This document shows positions 63,929 through 64,000 of a stretch of DNA of 64,000 nucleotides, piece by piece. The notes below the pieces were generated by a model, which did no database searches, was not told the origin of the DNA, and worked only from the letters and a program-made list of their open reading frames with translations. Source of the stretch: Sepioteuthis lessoniana (lineage: Eukaryota; Mollusca; Cephalopoda; Myopsida; Loliginidae); contig OY757915.1 of assembly GCA_963585895.1 (NCBI GenBank), positions 96,301,905 through 96,365,904 of the forward strand, read 5' to 3'. The stretch's first letter is position 1, and each line of letters begins with the position of its first letter. A program made the translations under genes and the position numbers.

Positions 63929-64000
63929 GCGATGGGGATATTATTATTATTATTAGGTTTTCCGTTTATGTTGGTTTTACGTTGGTATTACGTTGGTTGC
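63929..64000 (+). repeat. Dispersed repeat F, copy 3 (cut by window end)
   Basis: It starts gatggggatattattatt and runs through an ATT repeat and then tatgttggttttacgttgg, tattacgttggttgc, matching the beginning of copy 1 at 31160. The rest lies outside the window. Confidence 0.65.

Overview
The window reads as intergenic, repeat-saturated, AT-rich DNA from an invertebrate animal. No complete host gene, rRNA, true tRNA or CRISPR array is visible. The evidence for an animal is several tRNA-derived SINE families, RTE-like and other non-LTR retrotransposon relics, Tc1/mariner-type transposase relics, pogo/Tigger-like MITEs, solo LTRs, and dinucleotide and trinucleotide microsatellites. The repeat mix suggests a lophotrochozoan such as a mollusc (possibly a cephalopod), but that is an impression rather than a sequence match.

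Layout. 1-6.5 kb: a mosaic of SINEs (called here families A, B, C and D), a transposase N-terminal relic, and the C-terminal half of a non-LTR reverse transcriptase on the minus strand. 6.5-12.2 kb: mostly unique AT-rich DNA with a CT/CA microsatellite, a MITE with perfect 24-bp terminal inverted repeats, and a second hairpin element. 12.2-18 kb: full-length copies of composite family C, each with a variable internal minisatellite, plus SINEs A, B and D. 18.2-23.7 kb: four plus-strand relics of one RTE-like LINE with GAT-repeat tails, into which SINEs and a solo LTR have inserted with clear target-site duplications. 23.8-25.1 kb: a TCTAGA-rich minisatellite and two mariner-type C-terminal relics. 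26.8-29.4 kb: a decayed zinc-finger-like multicopy gene split by a 569-bp solo LTR. 29.7-38 kb: SINE B copies, a Tigger-like MITE, two copies of dispersed repeat F that share a covarying stem-loop, an interrupted mariner relic, an internally deleted mariner with intact ends, Penelope-like terminal pieces carrying a hammerhead-like core, and two inverted copies of repeat G.

38.05-63.71 kb is one uninterrupted satellite array of about 247 head-to-tail monomers of 103-104 bp. It is about 27% GC and strongly pyrimidine-rich on the plus strand. Marker variants recur at 7, 8, 11, 13 and 21 monomer spacings, so blocks of monomers have been duplicated locally. The long open frames across the array follow from monomer composition and are not genes. 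The array begins inside a copy of repeat G and ends next to a LINE fragment and a third copy of repeat F.

The genes do not work together as a pathway. What can be read is a history: LINE relics are older than the SINEs and LTRs inside them, SINE B is younger than the C copy it interrupts, and repeat G is younger than the mariner it splits. The strongest candidates for undescribed biology are the 104-bp satellite and its block structure, the dimeric form of SINE A with a conserved linker, the 3' tail shared by families B and C, and the covarying stem-loop in repeat F.
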